Positions 17,671-32,690 of a DNA stretch of 64,000 nucleotides are shown here, piece by piece. The position numbers and the translations under genes were made by a program. The first letter of the stretch is position 1. Each line of letters starts with the position of its first letter. Under the pieces are notes generated by a model that worked only from the letters and a program-made list of their open reading frames with translations, was not told where the DNA came from and ran no database searches. This DNA comes from Agromyces luteolus (GTDB lineage Bacteria > Actinomycetota > Actinomycetes > Actinomycetales > Microbacteriaceae): NCBI RefSeq assembly GCF_009729855.1, contig NZ_WODA01000022.1, positions 62,001 to 126,000 of the forward strand. The letters run 5' to 3'.

Positions 17671-17692
17671 CGCGCGGGACGTCGCCCGCGCG
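17671..17692 (-). terminator. Possible terminator
   Basis: An 8-bp stem CGCGCGGG/CCCGCGCG with a 6-nt loop lies about 27 nt after the stop of the gene at 17719-18393. It sits in a generally GC-rich stretch, so it could be chance. Confidence 0.4.
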
Positions 17693-17718
17693 TCGACGTG
17701 CCCGCCCCGGCCGGGGTC

Positions 17719-18393
17719 TCAGGCGAAGAGCTGCGAGACGATGTCGAGGGTGTAGCCGCTCACGGCGGGGCCGTCCCAGCGCGTGGCGATCCACAGGCCC
17801 TCGCGGATGAAGTGCGATTCGCCGGCCGAGCCGGCGACGCCCTCGAACTCGAGGATGCAGCGCGTGCCGCCCTCCTCCTGGTAGCACTCCTGGCCGGCCG
17901 CCTGGAACGCGGCGATCGCCGCCGCGGTCTGGGCCTCGTCGACGCTCGCGACGTTCGTCACGAGGCCCACGCGTCCGTCGCCGCCCTCGGGGGGAAGCCA
18001 CGAGCAGGTGAGCTGCGAGGTCTCCTGCAGCACCGGCAGGGCGCCCGCGTCATCCGTGCCGTAGAGGGCGGGTGCCCCGTCTGCGGTCGACCACTCCGGG
18101 TTCAGGACGTACTCGGGCGCGAAGGTGCTCGACCAGTCGAACGTGTAGATCGCCGCGCAGTCGGTCGGGATGCGCTCGTCGCGCACGGGCTCCGGAGTCG
18201 GGACCGCGACCGGTGCCGGCGCCGCCTCGGCGGACGGCGCGGGACGCGACTGCGCCGTCGACTCGGCGTTCTCGCTGCCCGGTGCGGGCAGGGCCAGGAC
18301 CACGACGAGCGCGACGACCGCGATCACCAGCGCGGATGCGGCGACGATGAGCAGCGTCCTCGATCGGCGGGTGGCGGGGGCAGCGTCTGGCAT
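17719..18393 (-). CDS. Membrane-anchored extracytoplasmic protein of unknown function
   Basis: 224 residues from the ATG at 18393, chosen because a GGAG lies upstream and the in-frame extension beyond it is unlikely. After a basic stretch (TRRSRT) one hydrophobic helix (about 13-35) anchors the protein. A Pro/Ala linker (to about 75) leads to a globular domain with four Cys (DCAAIYTF, LTCSWLPP, QECYQEE, TRCILEF) that could form two disulfides outside the cell. The domain type is not recognised. TAGTAT at 18435-18440 is the likely -10. Confidence 0.7.
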   Translation of the reverse strand: MPDAAPATRRSRTLLIVAASALVIAVVALVVVLALPAPGSENAESTAQSRPAPSAEAAPAPVAVPTPEPVRDERIPTDCAAIYTFDWSSTFAPEYVLNPEWSTADGAPALYGTDDAGALPVLQETSQLTCSWLPPEGGDGRVGLVTNVASVDEAQTAAAIAAFQAAGQECYQEEGGTRCILEFEGVAGSAGESHFIREGLWIATRWDGPAVSGYTLDIVSQLFA

Positions 18394-18434
18394 GTGGGCT
18401 CCGGGTCGGAATCGGATGGGGGCGACCGCCCGAG

Positions 18435-18440
18435 ATACTA
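18435..18440 (-). promoter_or_regulatory. Putative -10 box (TAGTAT)
   Basis: TAGTAT lies 41 nt before the ATG at 18393. It also lies just below the rpoC terminators, consistent with a new unit starting here. Confidence 0.45.
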
Positions 18441-18484
18441 GCCCGCGCACCTGAGTGCCGTCATCAGGTGGGGGCGATCGGACG

Positions 18485-18518
18485 ACGACGGGCCCCGGAT
18501 CGCTCCGGGGCCCGTCGT
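18485..18518 (-). terminator. rpoC terminator, distal hairpin
   Basis: A perfect 15-bp stem (18485-18499 with 18504-18518) closes a 4-nt loop. With the hairpin at 18523-18551 it forms a tandem terminator after rpoC. Confidence 0.8.
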
Positions 18519-18522
18519 GGTG

Positions 18523-18551
18523 CGCGGGCGGCGGCGAGGCCGCCGCCCGCG
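18523..18551 (-). terminator. rpoC terminator, proximal hairpin
   Basis: A 13-bp GC-only stem (18523-18535 with 18539-18551) and a 3-nt loop begin 5 nt after the rpoC stop codon. Confidence 0.65.
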
Positions 18552-18555
18552 GGGA

Positions 18556-22458
<3,903 letters not shown>

Positions 22459-22502
22459 TTTCTCTCCTAGATTCCTGAAGTCGTTCTCGTGTGCCTGGCG
22501 GA

Positions 22503-25994
<3,492 letters not shown>

Positions 25995-26144
25995 GGAAAT
26001 GACCTCCATGGCCCCGTCGGGGGCCGGTTCACTGTCGGTGGTGGTGGAGTTGACCCCTCAGACGTGGTGCGGATGCCGGGAGACCCGACACGCAGAAGCC
26101 GACCGCAATATGAAGGCATAGTGGGTCTGGGAGCGCAAAGGTCA

Positions 26145-26173
26145 AGCATAGACCGGATGGCGCGCCATGTCCA
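26145..26173 (-). promoter_or_regulatory. rpoB promoter
   Basis: TGGACA (26168-26173) and TATGCT (26145-26150) are spaced by 17 nt on the minus strand. They predict a start near 26138 and a leader of about 140 nt. A second weaker pair follows inside the leader (TTGACC at about 26137-26142 with TATGCC 19 nt on). Confidence 0.65.
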
Positions 26174-26182
26174 GTCGGATTC

Positions 26183-26211
26183 TTGCAATGCGTGCGCATC
26201 TCCGGTATAAC
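26183..26211 (+). promoter_or_regulatory. Promoter of the spermidine-synthase-like pair
   Basis: TTGCAA (26183-26188) and TATAAC (26206-26211) with a 17-nt spacer. It starts 10 bp from the rpoB -35, back to back, so the two promoters may compete for polymerase. Confidence 0.65.
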
Positions 26212-26291
26212 CCCGCGCGAACCGCGCCGTGGTGCCGATCGGACGGTCCGACGACTGGCCCGCGCGTCGCTCCGAGTGCGACGATGCCCGC

Positions 26292-27047
26292 ATGGCCCCC
26301 CGCATCGAGTTCGAGCGCGACGTGTTCTCGTCGCGTGGCTGGACGCTGCTCGTCGACGGCGCCGCGCAGTCGCATGTCGACGCCGAACAGCCGACGCGGC
26401 TGTTCTTCGAGTACGTGCGCCGCATCGGCAACGTGATCGACGCCGTCGCCGACCCCGGCGCGCCGATCGCGGTGCTCCACCTCGGCGGCGGTGCGATGAG
26501 CCTCGCACGGTACGTCGCGGCGACCCGCCCCGACTCGACCCAGGTCGTGGTCGACGCCGACGCCCGCCTCGTGTCGCTCGTCACCGAGCGCCTGCCGCTC
26601 CCCGAGGGCGAGCGCATCTCGATCATGGTCGCCGACGCGCGCGACGCGCTCGCGCGCCTCGACCCTGAGCTGCGCTTCGACCTCGTGATCGTCGACCTCT
26701 ACGCACGTGTCGAGGCGCCCGCGTTCGTCGACGATCCGTCCTTCCTCGGAGCGTGCCTCGACCGGCTCGCCCGGGTCGGGGCCGTCGTCGTGAACGTGGC
26801 GGATGCCGCCGGCGGCCCGCGCCTGGCCGCCCAGGCCCGGGGCATCGCGCGCGCCGACCCCGCCGCCGAGCTCCTGGTCGCCGGCCCGCCGGCCGTCCTC
26901 GCGGGCGCCGAGGAGGGCAACGCCGTGATCGTCGCCGGTCCCGCGATCCCGGCGCGGGTCGTCGAGCGCCTCCGCGAGGCCGGCCCGTTCCCCGTCGAGG
27001 TGCTGCAGGGAGCGCGCCTGGACGCCGTGCTGTGGGGCGCGTGCTGA
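26292..27047 (+). CDS. Spermidine synthase-like Rossmann-fold protein, copy 1
   Basis: 251 residues. It has the class I methyltransferase/aminopropyltransferase core: the glycine-rich strand-turn VLHLGGGA (about 60-67), an acidic end of strand 2 (VVVDAD) and a DLVIVDLY strand 4. The family includes spermidine synthases, but Gln/Asp residues of the polyamine site cannot be confirmed, so true aminopropyl transfer is doubtful. Actinobacterial genomes carry many such orphan homologues. The next gene is a clear paralogue: SHVDxEQP, FEYVRRIG and LHLGGGA are shared in order. The ATG at 26292 was chosen because the conserved region begins there; an upstream ATG at 26229 is possible. Confidence 0.8.
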   Translation: MAPRIEFERDVFSSRGWTLLVDGAAQSHVDAEQPTRLFFEYVRRIGNVIDAVADPGAPIAVLHLGGGAMSLARYVAATRPDSTQVVVDADARLVSLVTERLPLPEGERISIMVADARDALARLDPELRFDLVIVDLYARVEAPAFVDDPSFLGACLDRLARVGAVVVNVADAAGGPRLAAQARGIARADPAAELLVAGPPAVLAGAEEGNAVIVAGPAIPARVVERLREAGPFPVEVLQGARLDAVLWGAC

Positions 27048-27058
27048 TGCGGCGCGGG

Positions 27059-27064
27059 TAGCGT
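27059..27064 (+). promoter_or_regulatory. Leaderless -10 box (TAGCGT)
   Basis: TAGCGT is followed by 7 nt and the GTG at 27072. It overlaps the earlier GTG at 27063 and so argues for the later start. It gives the second gene a promoter of its own within the pair. Confidence 0.5.
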
Positions 27065-27071
27065 GGCATCC

Positions 27072-27926
27072 GTGCCGGAACTCGAACGTCGCCTCGCCGT
27101 GAGCGGTCACCTCGCCCGCCTCGAGCAGTCGCGTACGCGACCCGGGTCGTGGACCCTCACGGTCGACGGCACGCCGCAGTCGCACGTCGACCTCGAGCAG
27201 CCCGACTGGCTCGGGTTCGAGTACGTGCGCCGCATCGGCCACGCCGTCGACCTCGTGCGCGAGGCGGGCCGGCCGATCACGGCGCTGCACCTCGGGGGCG
27301 GCGCGTTCACGCTCCCCCGGTACGTGATCGCGACGAGGCCGGGGTCGCGCCAGCAGGTGATCGAGCTGGAGTCCGACCTCGTCGAGCTCGTGCGCGCGAA
27401 CCTGCCGTTCCCGCGCGGCGCGCAGGTCCGGGTCCGGCACGGCGACGCCCGCGAGGTGCTCGCGAAGCTGCCGGCGGGGCTCGACGGCGCGGTCGACCTC
27501 GCCGTCGTCGACATCTTCTCGGGCGCCCGCACGCCCGCCCACGTCACGAGCGCCGAGTTCCACGGGCTCGTCTCGCCACGGCTGGCGCCGGGCGGCATCG
27601 TCGCGGTGAACGTCGCCGACGGCGCCGGGCTCGCGTTCGCCCGGTCGCAGGCGGCGACGCTCGCGCATGTCTACGCGAACGTCGCGATCGCCGCCGACAC
27701 CGGCATGCTGAAGGGCCGCCGGTTCGGCAACGTCGTCATGTACGCGTCGCACGACCCGCTCCCGTTCGACGGCATGCCACGGCGGCTCGCGAGCGACCCG
27801 GCTCCGGCGAAGCTCGTCGAGGGCGACGAGCTGGTGCGCTTCATCGCGGGCGCGCCGATCGTGACGGATGCCACGGCCGTGCCGTCGCCGCCGCCGGCGC
27901 GGTCGGTGTTCCTGTCCCGGCCGTAG
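27072..27926 (+). CDS. Spermidine synthase-like Rossmann-fold protein, copy 2
   Basis: 284 residues from the GTG at 27072 (the GTG at 27063 adds three residues). Core motifs are ALHLGGGAF, an acidic QVIELESDLVELV strand 2, GDAREVL, and DLAVVDIFSG at strand 4. It then continues GGIVAVNVADG, as in SpeE-like proteins without the membrane half. It parallels the upstream gene along most of its length, so the two arose by tandem duplication. The region after strand 5 (TGMLKGRRFGNVVMYAS) is longer than in copy 1. Substrate unknown; a polyamine role is possible but unproven. Confidence 0.8.
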   Translation: MPELERRLAVSGHLARLEQSRTRPGSWTLTVDGTPQSHVDLEQPDWLGFEYVRRIGHAVDLVREAGRPITALHLGGGAFTLPRYVIATRPGSRQQVIELESDLVELVRANLPFPRGAQVRVRHGDAREVLAKLPAGLDGAVDLAVVDIFSGARTPAHVTSAEFHGLVSPRLAPGGIVAVNVADGAGLAFARSQAATLAHVYANVAIAADTGMLKGRRFGNVVMYASHDPLPFDGMPRRLASDPAPAKLVEGDELVRFIAGAPIVTDATAVPSPPPARSVFLSRP

Positions 27927-27953
27927 CCGCGCGGGCCGCCTGCGCCTCCCGGC

Positions 27954-28814
27954 TCAGGCGTGCCGGAACCGGACCTCCTGTCCGGGCCGCACCTGCGCGA
28001 GCAGGTCGAGCGATCCCGGATCGACGATCGCGACGACCGGGTACCCGCCGGTGACGGGCCGGTCGGCGAGGAGCACGGTCGGCACGCCCGCGCCGGTCAC
28101 CTGGATCGCCCCGGCGACGGTCGGCTCGCTCACGAGCTCGCCCGGCACGCGACGCTCGAGCGTCGGGCCCTCGAGCCGCGCCCCGACGCGGTCGGCCGAC
28201 GCGGAGACGCGCCAGCGCGACTCGTGCAACGCGGCGAGCGCGGCATCCGTCACCCAGTCGGCGCGCGGGCCGGGCAGCAGGGCGAGCGCGACCGGCCCGC
28301 CCGGGGGCGGGTAGGCGGCGTCGTCGTCGAGCAGGGGCACGGATGCCGCGGGCTCGCGGCCCACGGCGAGCACGCGCCCCGGCCCGACGGGCTCCGGTCC
28401 GATGCCGGCCAGCGTGTCGCGGCTCCGCGACCCGAGCACCATGGGCTCGTCGATCCCGCCGCGCACGGCGACGAGGTAGCGGAGCCCCCGTTCGGCCGAG
28501 CCGAGCTCGACTGCCTCGCCGGCCCGCACGCGCGCGGCACGGTACGGCCCGACCTCGCGGCCCGCGACGCGCACCGACCCCCAGGCTCCCGTCACGGCGA
28601 ACCAGAGGTCGCGGTCTGGCGCCAACCGGAGCCCGCCGAGCACGACCTCGAGTCCGGCGACCCCGTCGGGGTTGCCGACGAGCCGGTTCGCGAGCGCGAG
28701 CGCGCCCCGGTCGAGCGCACCCGACGGCGCGACGCCGAGGTGCGCGCGCCCCGGGCGGCCGAGGTCCTGCACCAGCACGAGTCCGCCGGTGGCCTCGACG
28801 CGGAGCAGCGTCAT
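27954..28814 (-). CDS. pxpC: 5-oxoprolinase subunit C (carboxyltransferase-like)
   Basis: 286 residues of the PxpC/KipA (biotin-dependent carboxyltransferase, AHS2) family. Seen: GGLVLVQDLGRPGRAHLGVAPSGALDRGALALANRLVGN at the N-terminus (several blocks), RYLVAVRGGI, and GVPTVLLADRPVTGGYPVVA near the end, all family hallmarks. With PxpA and PxpB it hydrolyses 5-oxoproline to glutamate using ATP, removing a damage product of glutamine and glutathione metabolism. The ATG overlaps the pxpB stop (ATGA), so translation is coupled. It is the last gene of the operon. Confidence 0.92.
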   Translation of the reverse strand: MTLLRVEATGGLVLVQDLGRPGRAHLGVAPSGALDRGALALANRLVGNPDGVAGLEVVLGGLRLAPDRDLWFAVTGAWGSVRVAGREVGPYRAARVRAGEAVELGSAERGLRYLVAVRGGIDEPMVLGSRSRDTLAGIGPEPVGPGRVLAVGREPAASVPLLDDDAAYPPPGGPVALALLPGPRADWVTDAALAALHESRWRVSASADRVGARLEGPTLERRVPGELVSEPTVAGAIQVTGAGVPTVLLADRPVTGGYPVVAIVDPGSLDLLAQVRPGQEVRFRHA

Positions 28815-29485
28815 GCGCGTGCCTCCCGGAAGCGGACGCCGCGGCCCGGCACGAGGAGGGCCGGCGGGTCGGCGAGCGGGTCCCAGAGCGCGACGCCGGT
28901 GCTCCCGATGAGGCGCCATCCGCCCGGGCTCTCGCGCGGGTAGGCGCCGGAGAACGCGCCGGCGACGCCCACCGCTCCGGGCGGCACGCGCGTGCGCGCC
29001 ACGTCGAGGCGCGGCACGTCGAAGGGCCAGTCGTCGGCCACGAGGTAGCCGAACCCGGGCGCGAAGCCGATGAACGCGACGCGCCACCGCGCCGCGACGT
29101 GGCGGGCGACGAGGTGCTCCGGGCTCACGCCGAGGTGGTCGGCGAGTCCGGCGAGGTCCTCGCCGCGGTAGTCGACCTCGATGACGACGTCGTCGGTCGA
29201 CGCCTCGCCGGTCGGGTCCGCACGGCCGTCGCGAGTCGCGCGCCCGTCGGCTGGCGGCCCGTCGCGGGCCGCCCGACGGACCCAGCCGGCGGCCGACTCG
29301 AGGGCGAGGACGTCCGGGTCGACCGCGACGAGGAGCGTCCGGGCCGCGGGGACCAGTTCGACCACGCCCTCGGGCGGGTCGGCGGCGAGCGCGTCGTGGA
29401 GCGCGAGCACCTCGTCGAGCCCGACGCACTCGACGAGGATCGCCGAACGGCCGGACGGCAGCAGTCGCGGCTCGCGGCCGGTCAT
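28811..29485 (-). CDS. pxpB: 5-oxoprolinase subunit B
   Basis: 224 residues of the PxpB/KipI (AHS1) family. Diagnostic blocks are VEVDYRGEDLAGLADHLG in parts, FAPGFGYLVADD, PRLDVARTRVPPGAVGVAG and GGWRLIGSTGVALWDPLADPPALL. An insertion of about 20 residues around 85-105 (DGPPADGRATRDGRADPTGEA) is low-complexity. The ATG overlaps the pxpA stop (ATGA). PxpB and PxpC form a complex that couples ATP hydrolysis to ring opening. In Bacillus the homologue KipI instead inhibits a sporulation kinase, which does not apply here given the operon. Confidence 0.92.
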   Translation of the reverse strand: MTGREPRLLPSGRSAILVECVGLDEVLALHDALAADPPEGVVELVPAARTLLVAVDPDVLALESAAGWVRRAARDGPPADGRATRDGRADPTGEASTDDVVIEVDYRGEDLAGLADHLGVSPEHLVARHVAARWRVAFIGFAPGFGYLVADDWPFDVPRLDVARTRVPPGAVGVAGAFSGAYPRESPGGWRLIGSTGVALWDPLADPPALLVPGRGVRFREARA

Positions 29486-30243
29486 GCGAACGGCCGCACG
29501 TCGTGGCCCGCGCCCGCGAGCGCGGCGCGGACGGCCCTCGCGATGCCGACCGATCCGGGCGTGTCGCCGTGCAGGCAGAGCGAATCGGGTGCGAGCTCGA
29601 CGCGCGCCCCGTCGGCGGCCGCGATGCCGCCGGTCTCGACGAGTTCGAGCGCCCGGTCGGCCGCCCGGCCCGGGTCGCGGACGAGCGCGTCGGGGTGCTC
29701 CCGCGGGACGAGGCGCCCGTCGGCGAGGTAGCCGCGGTCGATGAAGGCCTCGCGGGCGAAGCGGATGCCGGCTCCCGCCGCCGCACGTTCGAGCTCGCTC
29801 TCGGGCGGTCCGAGCACCACCACGCCCGGGACGGCCGCGGCGAGCGCGTCGGCGACGGCCGCCGCGGCGGCCGCATCGGCGCCGAGGCGGTGGTAGAGCG
29901 CGCCGTGCGCCTTCACGTAGGCCACCGTCGCGCCGACCGTGCGGGCGACGCCGTCGAGCGCGCCCAGCTGGTAGACGACCTCGGCCGCGAGCTCGTCGAC
30001 GGAGACGTCGAGCGCACGCCGGCCGAACCCGGCACGGTCGCGGTAGCCGGGGTGCGCGCCGAGCACGACCCCGTGCCGCACGGCGAGGCGTGCGCTGCGC
30101 AGCATCGTCAGCGGGTCGCCGGCGTGGAACCCGCACGCGACGTTCGCGCTCGAGACGACCTCGAACATCGCCTCGTCGTCGCCCATGCTCCAGGCGCCGT
30201 ACGACTCGCCGAGGTCGGCGTTCAGGTCGATCGCGCGCTGCAT
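29482..30243 (-). CDS. pxpA: 5-oxoprolinase subunit A (LamB/YcsF family)
   Basis: 253 residues. The start MQRAIDLNADLGESYG matches the family from the first residues, and SANVACGFHAGDP, GAHPGYRDRAGFGRR, YVKAHGALYH and CLHGDTPGSV are all present. It is the first gene of pxpA-pxpB-pxpC, and the three genes are joined by 4-nt overlaps. Upstream, GAGAAT lies 6 nt before the ATG, a weak leaderless -10. A divergent sugar dehydrogenase gene begins 73 nt away. Confidence 0.94.
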   Translation of the reverse strand: MQRAIDLNADLGESYGAWSMGDDEAMFEVVSSANVACGFHAGDPLTMLRSARLAVRHGVVLGAHPGYRDRAGFGRRALDVSVDELAAEVVYQLGALDGVARTVGATVAYVKAHGALYHRLGADAAAAAAVADALAAAVPGVVVLGPPESELERAAAGAGIRFAREAFIDRGYLADGRLVPREHPDALVRDPGRAADRALELVETGGIAAADGARVELAPDSLCLHGDTPGSVGIARAVRAALAGAGHDVRPFA

Positions 30244-30316
30244 GCTCCCATTCTCCCGCGACCTCCCGCAGACTGGGTCGGACGGATGACGACCCGTCGG
30301 GTCGGCGGAGGTGGAC

Positions 30317-31486
30317 ATGCGCAGTCGGGGCGGCCGATCGCGAGCACGTGCCGCGACCACCGGAACCGCGGCGCTCCTCGTCGCCGCGAGCGCGATGCTC
30401 GGCGGCTGCGCACCCGACGCGCGCTCCGGTCCGGTCGTGGTCGCACCGTCCGCGCCGACCTCGACGACGCCCGCCGTCTCGGCCCCGCCCGTGCTGCGTC
30501 CCGTCGGCGAGCCGGAGACCCTCGCGAGCGGCCTCGAGGCGCCCTGGTCGATCCTGCGCCTGCCGGACGGCGGCGTGCTCGTGAGCGAGCGCGATCGCGG
30601 ACGGATCGTCGAGGTGCTCGCGGACGGCCGCCTCCGCGAGGTCGCGGTGCTCCCCGACGTGGTCGCGGGCGGCGAGGGCGGGCTGCTCGGGCTCGCGTTC
30701 CTCCCGGGCGACGGCGCGGACGCGGCATCCGTCTTCGCCTACTTCTCGACCGATGCCGACAACCGCATCGTGCGGATGCCGCTCACCGGCCAACCGGGCG
30801 AGTTGGGGCTCGGCGACCCGGAGACCGTGCTCGACGGCATCCCGCGCGGCGGCCGCCACAACGGCGGGCGGCTCGCCGTCGGCCCCGACGGGTTCCTGTA
30901 CGCCACCACGGGCGACGCGGGCTCCCGCGAGCTGTCGCAGGACCCGGACTCGCTCGCCGGGAAGATCCTGCGCATGACGCCCGACGGCGACCCGGCACCG
31001 GGCAACCCCTCCGGCTCGCTCGTGTGGAGCCTCGGGCACCGCAATCCGCAGGGGATCGCATGGGATGCCGCCGGCGGCATGTGGGCGGCGGAGTTCGGCC
31101 AGAACACCTGGGACGAGCTCAATCGCATCGAACCCGGCGGGAACTACGGGTGGCCGGTCGTCGAGGGGCGCGCCGGCGACGACCGGTTCCGCGATCCGGC
31201 CGTGCAGTGGCCGACCTCCGAGGCGAGCCCGAGCGGCATCGCGATCGTCGGCGACACGATCGTCCTGGCCGCGCTCCGCGGCGAGCGGCTGTGGTTCGCG
31301 TCACCCGCGCTCACCTCCCCGACCGAGGTCGACGACGCGTTCGCGGGCGAGCTCGGGCGGCTGCGCGACGTGGTCCCCGGACCCGACGGCGAGCTGTGGG
31401 CGCTCACCGGCAACACCGACGGGCGGGGGTCCCCGCGCGACGGCGACGACCGGCTCCTGCGCATCCGCCTCGCGGACGCCGACTGA
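30317..31486 (+). CDS. PQQ-dependent sugar dehydrogenase-like lipoprotein
   Basis: 389 residues. A basic, hydrophobic signal ends in the lipobox LGGC (Cys31), followed by a Pro/Ala/Ser linker and a six-bladed beta-propeller of the glucose/sorbosone dehydrogenase family. Seen: GLEAPWSI, GGEGGLLGLAF, RHNGGRLAVGPDG, GHRNPQGIAWD, EFGQNTWDELNRIEPGGNYGWP. Relatives oxidise aldose sugars outside the cell with PQQ; whether this one binds PQQ cannot be told, and PQQ synthesis genes are not in the window. The ATG at 30317 is preceded by GGAGG 5 nt away. A hairpin ends the unit. Confidence 0.88.
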   Translation: MRSRGGRSRARAATTGTAALLVAASAMLGGCAPDARSGPVVVAPSAPTSTTPAVSAPPVLRPVGEPETLASGLEAPWSILRLPDGGVLVSERDRGRIVEVLADGRLREVAVLPDVVAGGEGGLLGLAFLPGDGADAASVFAYFSTDADNRIVRMPLTGQPGELGLGDPETVLDGIPRGGRHNGGRLAVGPDGFLYATTGDAGSRELSQDPDSLAGKILRMTPDGDPAPGNPSGSLVWSLGHRNPQGIAWDAAGGMWAAEFGQNTWDELNRIEPGGNYGWPVVEGRAGDDRFRDPAVQWPTSEASPSGIAIVGDTIVLAALRGERLWFASPALTSPTEVDDAFAGELGRLRDVVPGPDGELWALTGNTDGRGSPRDGDDRLLRIRLADAD

Positions 31487-31489
31487 CTC

Positions 31490-31509
31490 GGTCCCCCGTT
31501 CGGGGGACC
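31490..31509 (+). terminator. Terminator after the sugar dehydrogenase gene
   Basis: An 8-bp stem GGTCCCCC/GGGGGACC with a GTTC loop begins 4 nt after the stop codon. Confidence 0.6.
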
Positions 31510-31541
31510 CCGGAAACGGTTGCAGGCAGTACTCCCGGGGA

Positions 31542-31547
31542 TATCCT
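31542..31547 (+). promoter_or_regulatory. Leaderless -10 box (TATCCT)
   Basis: TATCCT, then 7 nt, then the ATG at 31555. No ribosome binding site fits between. Confidence 0.5.
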
Positions 31548-31554
31548 CGATCGC

Positions 31555-32052
31555 ATGGCGGATCTCGCGAGGGTTCGGATCTGGGCTGAGGCGCTCATCG
31601 CCCTGCACCTGGACCCCGCCGTGTGGAGCTTCGCGTACGACAACGCCAAGAAGCGCGCGGGCCTCTGCAACTACACCGCCAAGCGCATCTCCGTCTCGCG
31701 GTACCTCGCCGCGCGCTACGACGACGACGAGATCCACCAGATCCTGCTGCACGAGGTCGCCCACGCGATGGCCGGCCCGCGTGCGGGCCACGGACCCAGG
31801 TGGGCGACCATCGCCGCCGACATCGGCTACGTCGGGCGGCGCACGCACGACGGCGCGGTCGCCGACGAGCTCGCGCCGTGGGTCGGCCGATGCCCCGTCG
31901 GGCATGAGCACTTCCGCTACCGCGAGCCGAGCCGTCCGCTCAGTTGCGGGCTGTGCCGCCGGGGCTTCGACCGGCGCAACCTCATCGTGTGGAGCCGCCG
32001 CGAGATCACCGCGGCCATGCGGCGCGCGGCCGCGAGCGCGGCCGCCGACTGA
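31555..32052 (+). CDS. SprT-like zinc metalloprotease domain protein
   Basis: 165 residues. The metal-binding motif HEVAH spans 66-70, in the SprT-like setting IHQILLHEVAHAMAGPRAGHGPRW. A third ligand region and a C-terminal CxxC-like zinc-ribbon remnant follow (RCPVGHEHFRY and LSCGLCRRGF). Family members relate to SPRTN, which digests DNA-protein crosslinks in eukaryotes; the bacterial role is not settled. It has no signal peptide. The next gene starts 18 nt downstream. Confidence 0.85.
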   Translation: MADLARVRIWAEALIALHLDPAVWSFAYDNAKKRAGLCNYTAKRISVSRYLAARYDDDEIHQILLHEVAHAMAGPRAGHGPRWATIAADIGYVGRRTHDGAVADELAPWVGRCPVGHEHFRYREPSRPLSCGLCRRGFDRRNLIVWSRREITAAMRRAAASAAAD

Positions 32053-32057
32053 ACCGG

Positions 32058-32063
32058 TAGTTT
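32058..32063 (+). promoter_or_regulatory. Leaderless -10 box (TAGTTT)
   Basis: TAGTTT, 6 nt, then the GTG at 32070. It supports the GTG start of the CGNR protein and an independent transcript. Confidence 0.5.
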
Positions 32064-32069
32064 GGTCCG

Positions 32070-32690
32070 GTGCCCGTCTCGACCGTCTCGATCCCCGTCG
32101 GCCAGTGGTTCACCGACGACAGCGGGCGGTGGTGGTTCGACTCCGGTTCGTTCGCGCTCGACTTCGCCTACACCGGGGGGATCCCCGTCGCCGTCGCCGT
32201 CGCCCCCGCACGGCTGAACTCCCCCGACGACCTCACCTCGTGGATGCGCGAGCGCTTCCCGATGCCCGTCGCGCCCGCGCGCTCGCGCGACCTGTTCGAC
32301 GCGACGTCGCTGCGCGACGCGATCGCGCGGCTGGCCCTCGCCGCCGGCCGCGGCGAGTCGCTCGCCACCTCCGACATCGACGTGGTGAACCTGTACGCCG
32401 CGACGCCCGACATCCCGCCGACGCTCGACGGCGGTTCCCGGCAGGCCGGCCGGTCGGTGCAGACGGTCGGCCAGGCGCTCTCCACCATCGCGCGCGACGC
32501 GGTCGACTGCTTCGGCGAGGCGAACCACGGCCGCGTCCGCATCTGCGCCGGCGACTGCGGCATCGTCTACCTCGACACCTCGCGTGCCGCGAGCCGGCGC
32601 TGGTGCTCGATGCAGCGCTGCGGCAACCGCGCCAAGGTGCGCGCGCACCGCGCCCGCAAGGCGGGGAAGGTCGCGCTCAGCGCCGCCTGA
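32070..32690 (+). CDS. CGNR zinc-finger protein (ABATE domain)
   Basis: 206 residues. The last 50 carry the CGNR zinc finger: C159, C163, C179 and C184 within RICAGDC...RWCSMQRCGNR, followed by a basic tail. The N-terminal domain is the ABATE-type partner common to this family. Such proteins are thought to bind DNA and act as stress or antibiotic-related regulators, but the targets are unknown. It ends convergently with the next gene, overlapping it by 14 nt. Confidence 0.85.
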   Translation: MPVSTVSIPVGQWFTDDSGRWWFDSGSFALDFAYTGGIPVAVAVAPARLNSPDDLTSWMRERFPMPVAPARSRDLFDATSLRDAIARLALAAGRGESLATSDIDVVNLYAATPDIPPTLDGGSRQAGRSVQTVGQALSTIARDAVDCFGEANHGRVRICAGDCGIVYLDTSRAASRRWCSMQRCGNRAKVRAHRARKAGKVALSAA

